A stretch of 64,000 nt of DNA from the NCBI RefSeq assembly GCF_003966695.1, contig NZ_AP018828.1, forward strand, positions 712,001 to 776,000, given 5' to 3'. The notes beneath the pieces were generated by a model that searched no databases, was not told the origin of the DNA, and worked only from the letters and a program-made list of their open reading frames with translations. Within the stretch, counting starts at the first letter, position 1. Every line of letters begins with the position of its first letter. The stretch is from Asticcacaulis excentricus (GTDB lineage: Bacteria; Pseudomonadota; Alphaproteobacteria; Caulobacterales; Caulobacteraceae). This document shows, piece after piece, positions 17,171 through 24,697 of this stretch. A program made the translations under genes and the position numbers.

Positions 17171-17568
17171 TCGGGCTCGATACCAACGTGATCGTTCGCT
17201 ACATCATGCAGGACGATCCGGCCCAGGCCGCTCTGGCTTCGGCGCTGATCGAAGGCCTGACCGACGATCAGCCGGGTTTTGTATCGGTGGTGACCTGTGT
17301 CGAAACCGTGTGGGTGCTGACGCGCAGTTATAAACTCACCCGCGACGCCATCATTGAGACGCTGGAGATTTTACTGGGGGCCTATCAGCTCCGTTTTGAG
17401 CATAAGCCAGACCTCTATCGCGCGCTTGCCGATTACAAAGCCGGCAAGGCGGACTTTTCTGACGCCCTGATCCATCGGCTAAACCTGAGCGCTGGATGCG
17501 AGAGGACCCTGACCTTTGATGTGGCGGCGGCGGAGCACGCGGGCATGACCCTCATCACGCCGGAATAA
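17167..17568 (+). CDS. PIN-domain ribonuclease toxin (VapC-like)
   Basis: VapC toxins are metal-dependent RNases. The 133-aa protein carries the PIN acidic residues: Asp in IGLDTNVIVRYI (residue 5), Glu in CVETVWVL (about 44), Asp in KADFSDALI (about 97-100) and Asp in LTFDVAAAEHAG (about 118). Together with the AbrB-fold gene it forms a VapBC-type module. The RNA target cannot be read from sequence. Confidence 0.88.
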   Translation: MIGLDTNVIVRYIMQDDPAQAALASALIEGLTDDQPGFVSVVTCVETVWVLTRSYKLTRDAIIETLEILLGAYQLRFEHKPDLYRALADYKAGKADFSDALIHRLNLSAGCERTLTFDVAAAEHAGMTLITPE

Positions 17569-17575
17569 ACCCGGC

Positions 17576-19792
17576 TCAGCCTCTGATCCGCTCAACCCCT
17601 TCGACCGAGGGATTGGTGCGGATGGCGGCCGTAATATTGGTCAGGTGGCGGGCATCCAGCACCTCGACTTCGAATTCGGCATCGAGGAAATCGACCTGCT
17701 GATTGGACAGTCGGATATTGACGATATTGCCTTTCGCCTCACCGATCAGGGTACAAACCTGCCCCAGAACACCCGGCTTGTTGCGCATATTGGCGCGGAT
17801 ACGGGCGGGCGAGACGGTGTTCTTTTCGGCGTTGAGCGTCCATTGCAGGTCGATCCACACCTCTTTTTGTCCCTCATAGGACTCAAGTTGCTCGCATTCG
17901 ATGGAATGGACGTGGACCACCGCGCCTTCGACAATGCCGACGATACGGTCGCCCGGCACCGGCGTGCAGCAGCGCGAAAAGACGATCTTCTGCTGCAGCC
18001 TTAGGGCATGGCCGCGCACAAAGGCCGTGGCGTCTTCACCATCCTTGATGCGGCTGAAGGAATCCGTGGTCAGGGTGGCGGGCAGTTTCAGGCCGGGGAA
18101 CAGGGCCTCCAGCACCTTGGCCGGCGCGATCTTGCCACGGCCACACAGCTCAAACAGCTCGTCTTCGCTCTGCACCTGAAAGCGTTCAAAGGCCGGACGC
18201 CAGGACATGTCGGTTAGGGTCTTTTCGACCTGCGCCGCCCCGCGTTCCAGCGCCGAGCGCCCCATACGGATGAAGTCGTCGCGCTGGGTCTGACGGATGC
18301 TGCGGCGGATGGCGGCGCGCGCGCGACCGGTAATGGTCAGGGACTGCCAATCCGGGTTCACCCGCGCTTCGACGCCGGTGATGATTTCGACCTGATCGCC
18401 GTTCTGCAAGGGCGTGCGCAGCGGCTTGTGCTCGCCATTGATGACGGCGCCGATGGCCTTGTCGCCCACCTCGGTATGCACCGCGTAGGCGAAGTCGAGG
18501 GGCATGGCCCCGCGCGGCAGGGAGATCAGGCGGCCCTTGGGCGAGAAGCAGAAGACCTGATCAAGGAACATTTCCAGCTTGGCGTGTTCGACCCATTCAT
18601 CGGAATCTCCACCATTTTCGGCGATCTGCACGATGGCGCGCAGATTGGCGATGGGGTTACGCTCAGCCCATTGCGTCGCCGCCGCCTCATCGAAACCATA
18701 GGACTGGTTCTTATAGCCCCAGTGCGCCGCCAGCCCCTCTTCGGCCACGCGGTCCATCACCTCGGTGCGGATCTGCATTTCGATGCGCGCGCCCTTATGG
18801 CCGATAACGGTGGTGTGCAGGGACTGGTAATTGTTGGATTTCGGCGTCGAGATAAAGTCTTTGAAGCGGTCCTGCACGCAGGGCCACTTGCGGTGCAGCA
18901 CGCCCAGAGACAGGTAGCAGTCGTCCGGGCTATTGACGATGACGCGAAACGCCACAATATCCGACAGTTGTGAGAATCCAATCGACTTGCGTTGCAGCTT
19001 GCGCCAGATCGAATAGGGCGATTTCTCCCGACCCGACACCCGCGCCCGGATACCGGCGACCGACAGCGTGTCCTGAATGTCGCGAGCAATATCGGCAACC
19101 GCTGCGCCCTTTTGATCGCGCAGATCGGCCAGTCTTTGCAGGATCGCCGCCCGCCCGCGCGGATTGATAAAGGTGAAGGCCAGGTCTTCCAGCTCAGTAG
19201 CGAAGCGGTTGCAACCGATCTGCCGGGCCAGCGGCGCATAAACCTCCAGCGTCTCGCGCGAAATGCGCTCACGCTTGTGCTCCGGCACGTATTGCAGGGT
19301 GCGCATATTGTGCAGACGGTCGGCCAGCTTGACCAACAGCACGCGCACGTCCTTGGAAATGGCCAGAATGAATTTGCGCAGGTTTTCCGACTGCTTGGTA
19401 TATTCGGACTTCAGCTCCAGCCGCGTCAGCTTGGTGACGCCTTCGACCAGTTGCGCGATCTCTTCGCCAAACAGCGAAGCGATTTCCTCGCGCGTGGCAG
19501 GCGTGTCCTCGATGGTGTCGTGCAGCAGCGCCGTGACAATGGCGGCCGCGTCCAGCTTGTAGTCGGTGAGAATCCCCGCCACCTCGATCGGATGGGCGAA
19601 ATAGGGGTCGCCCGAAGCGCGCAACTGCGCGCCGTGCATCCGCATGGCATAGACATAGGCACGGTTGAGCAGCGCCTCATCGACGGTCGGATCATAGGCG
19701 GCGACGCGGTCGATCAGCTCCATCTGACGCAGGAAACGACGCTTCGGAGCGGGGGTAGGCGCAGGCTTGGGAGCCTGCGCCTTATCCGTCAT
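17576..19792 (-). CDS. rsh: Bifunctional (p)ppGpp synthetase/hydrolase (Rel/Spo homologue)
   Basis: The enzyme makes and degrades the starvation alarmone (p)ppGpp. The 738-aa protein has an intact HD hydrolase (YFAHPIEVAG about 60; HDTIEDT about 90), a synthetase domain (YSIWRKLQRKSIGF, QLSDIVAFRVIV, STPKSNNYQSLHTTV; about 240-350), a TGS domain (about 405-465) and a C-terminal ACT domain (about 660-735). Both catalytic halves look complete, as in alphaproteobacterial Rsh/SpoT. I choose the ATG at 19792 because it overlaps the stop of the upstream proline-rich gene as ATGA; another ATG lies 9 nt earlier. rpoZ lies upstream, as in other Caulobacterales. Confidence 0.95.
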   Translation of the reverse strand: MTDKAQAPKPAPTPAPKRRFLRQMELIDRVAAYDPTVDEALLNRAYVYAMRMHGAQLRASGDPYFAHPIEVAGILTDYKLDAAAIVTALLHDTIEDTPATREEIASLFGEEIAQLVEGVTKLTRLELKSEYTKQSENLRKFILAISKDVRVLLVKLADRLHNMRTLQYVPEHKRERISRETLEVYAPLARQIGCNRFATELEDLAFTFINPRGRAAILQRLADLRDQKGAAVADIARDIQDTLSVAGIRARVSGREKSPYSIWRKLQRKSIGFSQLSDIVAFRVIVNSPDDCYLSLGVLHRKWPCVQDRFKDFISTPKSNNYQSLHTTVIGHKGARIEMQIRTEVMDRVAEEGLAAHWGYKNQSYGFDEAAATQWAERNPIANLRAIVQIAENGGDSDEWVEHAKLEMFLDQVFCFSPKGRLISLPRGAMPLDFAYAVHTEVGDKAIGAVINGEHKPLRTPLQNGDQVEIITGVEARVNPDWQSLTITGRARAAIRRSIRQTQRDDFIRMGRSALERGAAQVEKTLTDMSWRPAFERFQVQSEDELFELCGRGKIAPAKVLEALFPGLKLPATLTTDSFSRIKDGEDATAFVRGHALRLQQKIVFSRCCTPVPGDRIVGIVEGAVVHVHSIECEQLESYEGQKEVWIDLQWTLNAEKNTVSPARIRANMRNKPGVLGQVCTLIGEAKGNIVNIRLSNQQVDFLDAEFEVEVLDARHLTNITAAIRTNPSVEGVERIRG

Positions 19793-20052
19793 TGACGGCA
19801 TTTCGGGGGGGGCTGGATCGGAGGCGCTTCCGCCGGCGGATCGAGCGGTGGGGTTTCCACCGGATCGATTGGCGGCGTTTCGGGCGGGGGGATGTCATCC
19901 CCCTCCTTTGGCTCACCGGGCGGCACTTCCTGAGGCGTTTCTTCCGGGAAACCGGGCGGCACGGCAGGCGGTTCGTTTTCAGACGAAACCCGTGCCGTGA
20001 TTACCGATTGCCCTTCAGTTGCCATGTCCAGAACCGTACTCTTCTCATACAT
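19789..20052 (-). CDS. Proline-rich small protein coupled to rsh (87 aa)
   Basis: The protein has a short N-terminal region (MYEKSTVLDMATEGQS) followed by a proline- and glutamate-rich tail (about residues 27-83) made of irregular PP-x(2-5)-P repeats. No signal peptide or known domain is seen. The ATG at 20052 has an excellent Shine-Dalgarno AAGGAG 5 nt upstream. Its stop overlaps the rsh start (ATGA), so rsh translation is probably coupled to it. The tail is likely disordered. Function unknown; a regulatory or tethering role for Rsh is speculation. Confidence 0.65.
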   Translation of the reverse strand: MYEKSTVLDMATEGQSVITARVSSENEPPAVPPGFPEETPQEVPPGEPKEGDDIPPPETPPIDPVETPPLDPPAEAPPIQPPPKCRQ

Positions 20053-20172
20053 GCAGGCTCCTTAGATAAGAGCCCCGCCACGCGAGTCAAAGAGTAACCC
20101 CGCAAACCTTTAATCGCCAATAAAAAAGCAGGGTTTACAGGCAAAGTTACGGGCAAGAGGGCACACAAAGAA

Positions 20173-20203
20173 AAACACCGGCCTGAGCGACAGGCCGGTG
20201 TTT
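20173..20203 (-). terminator. Hairpin downstream of rpoZ
   Basis: A 13-bp perfect stem (20173-20185 and 20191-20203) with a 5-nt loop sits 26 nt after the rpoZ stop. On the minus strand the stem ends in TTT followed by TTCTTTG, a fair rho-independent terminator. It would separate rpoZ from the proline-rich gene and rsh, or attenuate read-through. Confidence 0.8.
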
Positions 20204-20228
20204 TCAAAATGCGTTGAATAGCAGAGGC

Positions 20229-20588
20229 TTAGTAGCGTTCTTCCTGACCGCCGTCACGATCGGACTGAAGCGCGCGGATCAGCTCGCTTTCCGACATCTG
20301 CTGGTGCTGCGGATCAGCCAGCAGGGCCAGGGTTTCGGCCTCTTCCTCGGCCTCGGTGCGCTCATCGACGCGCTGCAGCGAGGCAATCAGGCTTTCGGTC
20401 AGGCTTTCCGGCGGCAGCTTGTCCTCGGCGATCTCACGCAGGGCCACGACCGGGTTCTTGTCGTTGTCGCGGTCGAGCAGGATCGAGGCACCCGAAGAGA
20501 TGGCGCGGGCGCGATGCGCCGCCAGCAGCACCAGATTGAAACGGTTATCGACTTTCTCGACGCAATCTTCGACGGTGACGCGAGCCAT
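20229..20588 (-). CDS. rpoZ: RNA polymerase omega subunit
   Basis: Omega promotes RNA polymerase assembly and, in proteobacteria, helps form a ppGpp site. The 119-aa protein begins [20 protein letters not shown] and contains [10 protein letters not shown] and [11 protein letters not shown], all omega signatures. The acidic C-terminal extension is typical of alphaproteobacteria. The ATG at 20588 is chosen over the longer frame on homology. rsh lies downstream, linking the alarmone enzyme with a target subunit. Confidence 0.95.
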   Translation of the reverse strand: MARVTVEDCVEKVDNRFNLVLLAAHRARAISSGASILLDRDNDKNPVVALREIAEDKLPPESLTESLIASLQRVDERTEAEEEAETLALLADPQHQQMSESELIRALQSDRDGGQEERY

Positions 20589-20783
20589 GCAGAACCCTTT
20601 GCAAATAATGACAAAAACGCCGCCGCCAAGACGCACTTCGCCTTGACCGACAGCGTGAGCCGTGTTCGTTCACCCTGTCTTTAGCCAGTGTCGCTGCAAA
20701 ACACAAGAATTACTTGTCATTTACGTTCAAGCCGCCGTGCAGCGGTTGCACCGCCTGCCCGCCTCGCCTAAGAGACGCGCATC

Positions 20784-21734
20784 ATGTCCGCTGCGTCCTC
20801 TCCTGTTGCGTCCCCGTCCGCCCTGTCGCGCTGGAGCGGCTATGCTCTGGCTCTGGCCGGGGCCTTTCTGTTCGCCACCAAGGGCATCTTTATCAAGCTG
20901 GCCTATGCCTATCAGGTCGATGCCTCGACTCTGCTGACCCTGCGGCTTCTCATCGCCACGCCGTTCTTTATAGCCGTCGGCCTGATCACCCGCTATCGCC
21001 AGCGCAAGGCCGCGCCCCTGTCGGGCAGCCTGTACCTCAAGGCGCTGGCGGTTGGCGCGCTGGGCTACTGGTTCGCCAGCTATACCGATTTCGAAGGGTT
21101 GGTGCACCTGTCGCCGCAGTTTGAACGCCTGATCCTGTTCACCTACCCTCTGTTCGTCATCCTTCTGGGCGCGTGGTTGTTCCGTCAGCCACTGAAGATA
21201 CTGGCCCTGCCCGCCTTTGGAATTGCCTATGCCGGTCTGGCCCTCGTCTTCTGGTCGGAAGCGGGCAGCGGCGGACCGGACGTCGCCATCGGTGCCGGCT
21301 GGGTCATGGCCTCCTCGGTCGCCTTCGCCCTTTATCTGCTGCTGGCCAAGCCTTTGATCGCGCAAATGGGCGCCGCCCTGTTTACCTCGGTGGGCATGGT
21401 GGGGGCGGCCATCGCCACCTTCATCCATTTCGGCCTGACGCATCAGGCCAGCGCCATACCGGCCGATCCGGGACTGTGGGGGCTGGCGCTCGGTCTGGCT
21501 ATCGGCGCGACCGTCCTGCCCGGCTATCTGGTGAGCTTCGCTCTGGCGCGCATCAGTTCTCAGGCCAATGCCGTCATCGGCTTCATCAATCCCATCTTCA
21601 CCATGGGACTGAGCGTGCTCATCCTGAAAGAAAGTCTCTCACTGATCGACCTGATCGGCACTGCACTTGTGCTGGGCGGCGTCGGGCTCTACACTTGGCT
21701 GGAACAGCGCCCTCAGCGGCCTAGATCATTATGA
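20784..21734 (+). CDS. EamA/DMT-superfamily transporter
   Basis: The 316-aa protein has about ten membrane helices in two EamA repeats, roughly residues 15-150 and 165-310. Motifs include GAFLFATKGIFIKLAY near the N-terminus and a second-repeat segment NAVIGFINPIFTMGLSVLILKE-like. Such proteins export amino acids, metabolites or drugs; the substrate cannot be called. The final codons and stop lie inside a palindrome that is followed by a T-rich tract. Confidence 0.87.
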   Translation: MSAASSPVASPSALSRWSGYALALAGAFLFATKGIFIKLAYAYQVDASTLLTLRLLIATPFFIAVGLITRYRQRKAAPLSGSLYLKALAVGALGYWFASYTDFEGLVHLSPQFERLILFTYPLFVILLGAWLFRQPLKILALPAFGIAYAGLALVFWSEAGSGGPDVAIGAGWVMASSVAFALYLLLAKPLIAQMGAALFTSVGMVGAAIATFIHFGLTHQASAIPADPGLWGLALGLAIGATVLPGYLVSFALARISSQANAVIGFINPIFTMGLSVLILKESLSLIDLIGTALVLGGVGLYTWLEQRPQRPRSL

Positions 21735-21769
21735 TTTCTGGAAGAAACATAATGATCTAGATTTTTGTT
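21721..21769 (+). terminator. Terminator hairpin overlapping the 3' end of the DMT gene
   Basis: CTAGATCATTATG (21721-21733) pairs perfectly with 21748-21760, and the loop can add a TTTCT/AGAAA stem. ATTTTTGTTT follows, giving a good rho-independent terminator. The palindrome supplies the last four codons and the stop of the upstream gene. Confidence 0.8.
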
Positions 21770-21825
21770 TAGCCCCTCGCCGGGCGGTGGCTTCGCCACC
21801 TTGGCCGCCGCCTCAATGGCGGCTT

Positions 21826-21859
21826 GAGCGGAATGATTCCACTAGAAATCATTCCGCTC
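21826..21859 (-). terminator. Palindrome overlapping the 3' end of folK
   Basis: GAGCGGAATGATT (21826-21838) pairs perfectly with AATCATTCCGCTC (21847-21859) around an 8-nt loop. It encodes the last residues and stop of folK (minus strand). No long T tract follows on the minus strand, so it may be a repeat element rather than a simple terminator. Confidence 0.6.
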
Positions 21860-22402
21860 TAATAAGGCGGACGTATCCTCCGCCGGATAGGCGTCCGTCC
21901 CCACCGTCACCCGCGCGTACAATTCCCGTGCGCTCAAACCCAACGCCGGATGCCGCCAGTCCGGCGCGATCTCCGCCATCGGCCCCATAACGAAGCCCCG
22001 CTCATGGGCGCGCGGATGCGGCAGGACCAGGTCGCCTTGTCGCACGACATCGCCATAGACAATCAAGTCGAGATCAAGCACGCGCGGCAGATTGCTTTTT
22101 TCGCCCCGCACGCGACCGGTTTCGGCCTCCAGCGCGTGTAAGTGCGCGAGTAAATCGTCCGGTTTCAAAGTGGTGCAAACCGCCATGACAGCGTTGTGGT
22201 AAGGTGGATGGTCCGGGTCCGGCCAGGCCTGAGAGCGCCACAGGGATGAAATCCGCGTAACCTTTATGTCATCAAGGCACAAGCGCTTGACAACCCTCTC
22301 CAAGGCCTGCAAAGGATTTAAATACTCGTGAGGCAAATTCGCGCCATAGGCAATGTAGATGTCAGGCCGGATCGCCGATAACGCCGCTACTGTTTTAGAC
22401 AT
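21842..22402 (-). CDS. folK: 6-hydroxymethyl-7,8-dihydropterin pyrophosphokinase
   Basis: FolK pyrophosphorylates hydroxymethyldihydropterin in folate synthesis. The 186-aa protein shows IYIAYGANL (about 15-23), the ATP/Mg motif PRVLDLDLIVYGD (about 105-117) and PHPRAHERGFVMGPMAEIAP (about 126-145). The N-terminal 12 residues are an extension relative to typical FolK. The gene is divergent from the NYN-domain gene, with only 35 bases between starts. Confidence 0.93.
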   Translation of the reverse strand: MSKTVAALSAIRPDIYIAYGANLPHEYLNPLQALERVVKRLCLDDIKVTRISSLWRSQAWPDPDHPPYHNAVMAVCTTLKPDDLLAHLHALEAETGRVRGEKSNLPRVLDLDLIVYGDVVRQGDLVLPHPRAHERGFVMGPMAEIAPDWRHPALGLSARELYARVTVGTDAYPAEDTSALLERNDF

Positions 22403-22437
22403 TTTTTTCTTCGATTTTTTAAACGAAAGCCATTTAA

Positions 22438-23007
22438 ATGAGTTTTTATCCCACCGACAAGATTGCTCTGTTTATTGATGGCGCCAACCTCTACTCGGCA
22501 GCCAAGGCTCTTAACTTCGATATTGATTACCGCAAGCTTCTCGATGAGTTTCGTAAACGCGGCGTTCTGTTGCGGGCCTACTATTACACGGCGTTGGTCG
22601 AAGGCGACGACTATTCGCCGATCCGCCCGCTGGTGGACTGGCTGGACTATAACGGTTTTGCCCTGATTACCAAGACCGCCAAAGAATATACGGATGCGCA
22701 GGGGCGCAAGCGGTGGCGCGGCGATATGGATATCGAAATCGCCTGCGACATGATGGAAATTGCTGACCACGCTGACCATCTGGTGCTATTCTCCGGCGAT
22801 GGCGACTTCCGCCGCCTGATCGAAGCGGTGCAGCGCAAGGGCTGTCGCGTTACGGTCGTTTCGACCGTCAAGTCGCAACCGCCTATGACCTCCGATGAAC
22901 TGCGCCGTCAGGCCGACACCTTTGTCGATCTGGCCGATCTGGCCAGCGTCGTCGGCCGCCCCCGTCAGCAGCCCGCTAATACGCGCCACGACGAGTTTGA
23001 GGATTAA
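22438..23007 (+). CDS. NYN-domain (LabA/DUF88-like) putative RNase
   Basis: The 189-aa protein has a PIN-like NYN fold: FIDGANLYSAAKAL (about residues 11-24), MDIEIACDMMEIA (about 100) and LFSGDGDFRRLIEAVQRKGCRVTVVS (about 117-142 in two adjacent motifs). The conserved aspartates D13, D101 and the GDGDF pair match the NYN catalytic site. Family members are predicted or shown RNases; the target here is unknown. The short basic tail ends at a bidirectional terminator shared with smpB. Confidence 0.87.
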   Translation: MSFYPTDKIALFIDGANLYSAAKALNFDIDYRKLLDEFRKRGVLLRAYYYTALVEGDDYSPIRPLVDWLDYNGFALITKTAKEYTDAQGRKRWRGDMDIEIACDMMEIADHADHLVLFSGDGDFRRLIEAVQRKGCRVTVVSTVKSQPPMTSDELRRQADTFVDLADLASVVGRPRQQPANTRHDEFED

Positions 23008-23012
23008 ACAGG

Positions 23013-23042
23013 AAAAGGCCCCACCATCCGGCGGGGCCTTTT
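23013..23042. terminator. Bidirectional terminator between the NYN gene and smpB
   Basis: AAAAGGCCCC (23013-23022) pairs perfectly with GGGGCCTTTT (23033-23042) around a 10-nt loop. Both strands end in T tracts, so it can stop transcription from both convergent genes. Confidence 0.9.
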
Positions 23043-23044
23043 GT

Positions 23045-23521
23045 TTATCCGTGGTCCTTCAACAGACGGGCCTTTTCGCGGCCCCAATCTCGCTTCGCTT
23101 CCGTCTCGCGCTTGTCGTGCAGCTTCTTGCCCTTGGCCAGCGCGATCTCGACCTTCACCCTGCCCTTGTCATTGAAATAGAGCTTCGTCGGCACGATGGT
23201 CATGCCTTCGCGCTGCACGGCGATCATGAAGCGCGCGATCTCACGCCGGTGCATCAGCAGCTTGCGATGGCGGCGCGGCTCATGATTGAAGCGGTTGGCA
23301 AAGCCATAGTGCGGAATATCGGCATTGATCAGCACCAGCTCATCGCCATTTTCGATCGAGACGTACGATTCGGCGATATTGGCGCGACCCTGACGCAGCG
23401 ACTTGACCTCGGTGCCGGTCAGGACGATGCCCGCCTCGGTATTGTTTTCGAGGAAATAGTCGAAGCGCGCCCGCCGGTTATCGGCGATGACCTTATAGTT
23501 GGATTGCTCTTTTTCGGCCAA
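23045..23521 (-). CDS. smpB: SsrA-binding protein SmpB
   Basis: SmpB delivers tmRNA to stalled ribosomes. The 158-aa protein shows [20 protein letters not shown] (about 13-32), [20 protein letters not shown] and the C-terminal basic tail with [17 protein letters not shown]. The start is a TTG at 23519-23521, one base after the dapA stop, so it depends on dapA transcription. The tmRNA gene is not in the window. Confidence 0.95.
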   Translation of the reverse strand: MAEKEQSNYKVIADNRRARFDYFLENNTEAGIVLTGTEVKSLRQGRANIAESYVSIENGDELVLINADIPHYGFANRFNHEPRRHRKLLMHRREIARFMIAVQREGMTIVPTKLYFNDKGRVKVEIALAKGKKLHDKRETEAKRDWGREKARLLKDHG

Positions 23522-23522
23522 G

Positions 23523-24416
23523 TCAGAGCCCCGCGGCTTTCATGGCCTCATCGACCAGCGGCCGCACGGATTCGGCGCAGGGCACGATGGGCAGGCGTAC
23601 CTCGTCAGTCGTCTGACCCAGACGGCTCAGGGCGTATTTGGTGGGGGACGGAGACGCATCGGCAAACAGCACCTTGTGCAGCTTGATCAGCTTGTCCTGC
23701 CAGGTCCGGGCGGTGGCGAAATCACCTGCCTTCGCGGCATTATAGAGTGCCACCATCTCCGCCGGTGCAACATTGGAGGTCACCGAAATCACGCCGTGAC
23801 CGCCGTGCGCCATATAGCCGAGAAGCGTCGGATCATCGCCGGAGATGAACGAGAAGCCGGGTTCGATAGCGATTCGCAACTGGCTCATGCGCACCAGATC
23901 ACCGGTGGCGTCCTTGATACCAACGATGTTGGGTAGCTTCGACAAGCGCACAATGGTGTCATTTGAAATGTCGATCACCGTGCGGCCGGGCACGTTGTAC
24001 AGCATCACCGGTATCTCAACCGAATCGTTCAGCGCCTTGAAATGCTGATACAAACCTTCCTGAGACGGCTTGTTGTAATAGGGCACAACGACCAGCACGG
24101 CATCGGCGCCGACCGTCTTGGCATGACGCGCCAGCTCCAGCGCCTCGGCGGTGTTGTTCGACCCGGCCCCGGCGATGACCTTGACCCGCCCGGCGGCGAC
24201 TTCGACGCACAGGCGCACGATTTCCTTGTGCTCCTCCATCGACAGGGTCGAGGTTTCGCCCGTCGTGCCCACGGGCACCAGACCGTGCACACCCGCCTTG
24301 ATCTGCGTCTCCACCAGTTGTTTGAACGCCGCATAGTCCACCTCACCGTTTTTGAACGGTGTCACCAGCGCGGTAATTACGCCGGAAAACAGGGGCAGGG
24401 CATCAAGGTTCGACAT
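23523..24416 (-). CDS. dapA: 4-hydroxy-tetrahydrodipicolinate synthase
   Basis: DapA condenses pyruvate with aspartate semialdehyde in the lysine/diaminopimelate pathway. The TIM-barrel protein has [17 protein letters not shown] near the N-terminus, [10 protein letters not shown] (about 46-55), the catalytic tyrosine in LYNVPGRTV (about 137) and the Schiff-base lysine in [11 protein letters not shown] (about 165). I use the ATG at 24416 (297 aa); in-frame ATGs 9 and 12 nt upstream are possible. The much longer frame to 24638 is non-homologous leader and is rejected. Confidence 0.95.
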   Translation of the reverse strand: MSNLDALPLFSGVITALVTPFKNGEVDYAAFKQLVETQIKAGVHGLVPVGTTGETSTLSMEEHKEIVRLCVEVAAGRVKVIAGAGSNNTAEALELARHAKTVGADAVLVVVPYYNKPSQEGLYQHFKALNDSVEIPVMLYNVPGRTVIDISNDTIVRLSKLPNIVGIKDATGDLVRMSQLRIAIEPGFSFISGDDPTLLGYMAHGGHGVISVTSNVAPAEMVALYNAAKAGDFATARTWQDKLIKLHKVLFADASPSPTKYALSRLGQTTDEVRLPIVPCAESVRPLVDEAMKAAGL

Positions 24417-24697
24417 GGAGGTCATCATCCGGATTAAGCAGATCGAAATGTGGGGATGAGCCTTAAAACCACAATGGATTTGCTGCAACGACTTTGTAAA
24501 AAGAAAACGTCGGAATAAGGCGCGACTTGCGTCGAACCTAAATATCCGCACCATTACGCCGTTACGTTTGCTCTGACGGTTTTTGTGATCGAAGCGTGAC
24601 CACCGCACCGCGGAAATCACGGTACAAAACCCGGACACATAATTGTGCTGTCATGTACGGCCATTATGACCTGCCCCCTACGCTTGAGGAATTTGTG
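24417..24697. other. Divergent region between dapA and the lytic transglycosylase gene
   Basis: This 281-base stretch must hold both promoters. Open frames that cross it from either side lack family features and are treated as non-coding. I see no strong palindrome or riboswitch-like block. Confidence 0.4.

Noticed and set aside
24417-24638. N-terminal extension of dapA
   Set aside because: The extra 74 residues resemble no DapA sequence; the normal family N-terminus begins at the ATG at 24416.
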